Source: Pegoplata infirma (taxonomy: Eukaryota > Arthropoda > Insecta > Diptera > Anthomyiidae). Taken from it: DNA of 64,000 nucleotides. The position numbers were made by a program, and so were the translations under genes. Positions 61,360-64,000 of this stretch are shown here, piece after piece (position 1 is the stretch's first letter; each line of letters begins with the position of its first letter). The DNA lies in contig OY992537.1 in the NCBI GenBank assembly GCA_963921195.1, forward strand, positions 57,622,313 through 57,686,312, read 5' to 3'. The notes beneath the pieces are model-generated. The model was not told the origin of the DNA and did not search any database. It worked only from the letters and a program-made list of their open reading frames with translations.

Positions 61360-63600
61360 ATTTGTAAAAAATTCTCAGATTCTGAGACAATTTTTCTATA
61401 GAAAAATTCTCAGATTCCGAGACAATTTTTCTACAAAAAAAATTGTCAGATTCTCAGGCATTTTTTCCATAAAAAATGCTGAGACATTTTTTCTATAAAA
61501 AATTCTCAGATTCTGAGACATTTTTCTATAAAAAAAATTCTCAAATTGTAAGAAATTTTTTCTATAGAAAAATTCTCAGAATATGAAATATTTTGCTATA
61601 GATTCTAAAACATTTTTTCAATAGAAAAATTCTCAGATTCCGAGATATTTTTTCTGTAGAAAAATTCTCAATTTCTGAGATATTTTTTCTACAGAAAAAT
61701 TCTAAGACTCTGAGATATTTTTTCTATAGAAAAATTCTAAGATTGTAAGATATTTTTTCTATAGAAAAATTCTCAATTTCTGGGATATTTTTTCTATGCA
61801 AAATTCTCAGATTTTCAGATAGAAAAAGTAACAGATTATGATATATTTCTCCTATAGAAAATGTCTTAGACTTTAAGATATTTCATCTATAGAAAAAGTC
61901 TCAGATTCTGAGAAATTTTACCTATAGAAAGTCTCAGATTCTTAGATATTTTGTCTATAGAAAAATTCTCAGATTCTAAAATATTTTTTCTATAGAAAAA
62001 TTTTCAGATTCTGAAATATTTTTTCTGTACAAAAATTCTCAGAATGGGAGTTATTTTTTCAATAGAAAAATTCTTCAGATTCTGAGATATTTTTTTTATA
62101 GAAAAATTCTTAGGTTCTGAGATATTTTTTCTACAGAAAAATTCTCAGATTCTGGGATATTTTATCTATGCAAAATTCTCAGATTCTGAGACATTTTTTC
62201 TAAAAAAAGTTCTCAGATTCTGAGATGTTTTTTCTATAAAAAAATTTTTAAATTCTGAAATATTTTTTTTATATATATTTTTTCTATAGAAAAATTTTCA
62301 GATTCTGATATATTTTTTCTATAGAAAAATTCTCAGATTCTGAGAAATTTTTTCTATAGAAAAATTCTCCGATTCTGATATATTTTTTCTATAGAAAAAT
62401 TCTCAGATTCTGAGATGTTTTTTCTATAGAAAAATTCTCAGATTCTGCGATTTTTTTTTCTATACACAAATTCTCAGATTCTGAGAAATATTTTCTATAG
62501 AAAAATTCTCAGATTCTGTAATAGTTTTTCTATAGAAAAATTCTCAGATTCTGAGATATTTTGCTATAGAAAAATTCTGAGATATTTTTTCTATAGAAAA
62601 TTCTCAGATTCTGAGATATTTTTTCTATAGAAAAATTCTTAGATTCTGAGACACTTTTTCTATAGAAAAATTCTCAGATTCTGAGATATTTTTTTACAGA
62701 AAAATTCTTAGATTCTGAGATATTTTTTCTATATAAAAATTCTCAGATTCAGAGAAATTTTTTCTGTGGAAAAATTTTCAGATTCTGAGATATTTTTCTA
62801 AAAAAAAATTCCGATTCTGAGATATTTTTTGTATAGAAAAATTCTCAGATTCTGAGATATTTTTTTTTCTATAGAAAAATTCTTAAATTCTGAGATATTT
62901 TTTCTATACAAAAACTCTCAGATTCTGTGATTTTTTTTTCTATAGAAAAATTCTTAGATTCTGAGATATTTTTTCTATAGAAAAATTTTCAGATTCTAAA
63001 ATATTTTTTCTATAGAAAAATTTTCAGATTCTGAAATATTTTTTCTATAGAAAAAATTCTCAGATTCTGATATATTTTTTCTATAGACAAATTTTCAGAT
63101 TCTGAAATTTTTTTTCTACAGAAAAATTCTCAGATTCTGAGATATTTTTTCTATAGAAAAATTCTCAGATTCTGAGATATTTTTTCTATAGAAAAATTCT
63201 CAGATTCTGAGATATTTTTTCTATAGCAAAATTCTCAGATTCTGAGATATTTTTTTTTATAAAAAAATTCTCAGATTCTGAGATATTTTTTCTATAGAAA
63301 AATTCTCAGATTCTGAGATATTTTTTCTTTAAAAAAATTCTCAGATTCTGGGATAGTTTTTCTATAGAAAAATTCTCAGATTCTGGGATAGTTTTTCTAT
63401 TGAAAAATTCTCAGATTCTGGGATAGTTTTTCTATAGAAAAATTCTCAGATTCTGAGATATTTTTTTACAGAAAAATTCTTAGATTCTGAAATATTTTTT
63501 CTATATAAAAATTCTTAGATTCAGAGAAATTTTTTCTGTGGAAAAATTTTCACATAAAAAAAAATTGAAAATTTAGATATTTTTCTATAAAAAAATTTTG
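61360..63600. repeat. 35-bp satellite array, third locus
   Basis: About 60 units, mostly the GAGATATTTTTTCTATAG variant, with more base changes, short deletions and indels than the other two loci. Short sub-blocks are shared, such as a GGGATAGTTTTTCTAT run at 63350-63440. Confidence 0.93.
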
Positions 63601-63612
63601 CGGTTGAGATAT

Positions 63613-64000
63613 TTATACCCTACACCACTCTGTGGTACAGGGTATAATAAGTTCGACACAGAATTACTTTTTGAGTCGATTTAGCGATGTTTCAATAAAT
63701 TTTCAATCAATTGACTTGAAATTTGAAACTTAAGCATCTTTTGGCCCAAGGACGAAGCCTATTGAAATTGGAAAAAATCGGTCCATGTTAAGACCTAGCC
63801 GCCATACCAACGACCCCTTTGGATTAGTCATAAATGACTCTAATAACCATATTATAATAGATATCGCTTTTAAATTTAACAAGTAATCAAATTTTGCATG
63901 CACGAATCATCGTTCCAAATTTCAAAGGAATCGTTTCAGTCCTTCTGGTAGACCCCATACAAACCACCCTCCCGATATTCACATAATTTCTTCAAAATTC
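63613..64000 (-). repeat. Interspersed repeat, family F copy 6 (cut by window end)
   Basis: Starts TTTATACCCTACACCACTCT and follows the order of copy 5 (AAGCATCTTTTGG.CCAAGGA, CGGTCCATGTTAAGACCTAG) to the window edge. An internal deletion near 63690 removes the GTCC tract. Confidence 0.8.

Overview
The window looks like fly nuclear DNA, most likely from a calyptrate fly (blowfly, flesh fly or house-fly relatives). It is very AT-rich. Its genes are small-exon animal genes with GT-AG introns and insect orthologues. The gaps are packed with short interspersed repeats carrying (GTCC/GTCT)n tracts and TATACCCT / AGGGTATA ends, a style I associate with calyptrate genomes. The species cannot be named from sequence alone.

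Four spliced protein genes are supported. (1) LRR1 (+, 17276-20785, two exons, 426 aa) is the CUL2 substrate receptor. Its only intron is filled by a 35-bp satellite. (2) Malectin (-, 28301-32945, two coding exons, 339 aa) is an ER lectin. Its 3.6-kb intron carries a tRNA-derived SINE and a hAT-type MITE. (3) WDR75 (+, from 36292; nine coding exons to 46479, open at the 3' end) is a nucleolar UTP-A subunit. Its last exon is not seen, so the final intron is at least 17.5 kb. (4) A small secreted-protein gene (-, 54051-49893, two exons, 78 aa) lies inside that last WDR75 intron on the opposite strand. Both of its exons are short, and I recognise no family for it. LRR1 and malectin are convergent. 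Malectin and WDR75 are divergent over 3.3 kb, and the WDR75 side carries a DRE-like site and a CACGTG E-box.

The rest is repeat. Region 1-16.8 kb holds interspersed repeats and MITEs, plus a 21-bp tandem array that flips orientation and is itself broken by a transposon with a second MITE inside it. Region 21-27.7 kb is an eroded array of about 105-bp units, broken by hAT MITEs, a perfect 294-bp inverted repeat and a DNA transposon. Region 41.5-45.8 kb (WDR75 intron 7) is a tandem array of about 146-bp units with an age gradient, a 16-bp satellite and two abutting hAT MITEs. Region 46.5-64 kb holds more satellite arrays and interspersed repeats.

Seven elements carry perfect 8-bp target duplications (hAT-like) and several others carry TA, 3-bp or 4-bp duplications. 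For three insertions an unoccupied or related copy elsewhere in the window shows the empty site. The only transposase-like remnant is a hAT C-terminal fragment at 35166-35411. No intact mobile-element ORF, rRNA, ordinary tRNA or CRISPR array was found.
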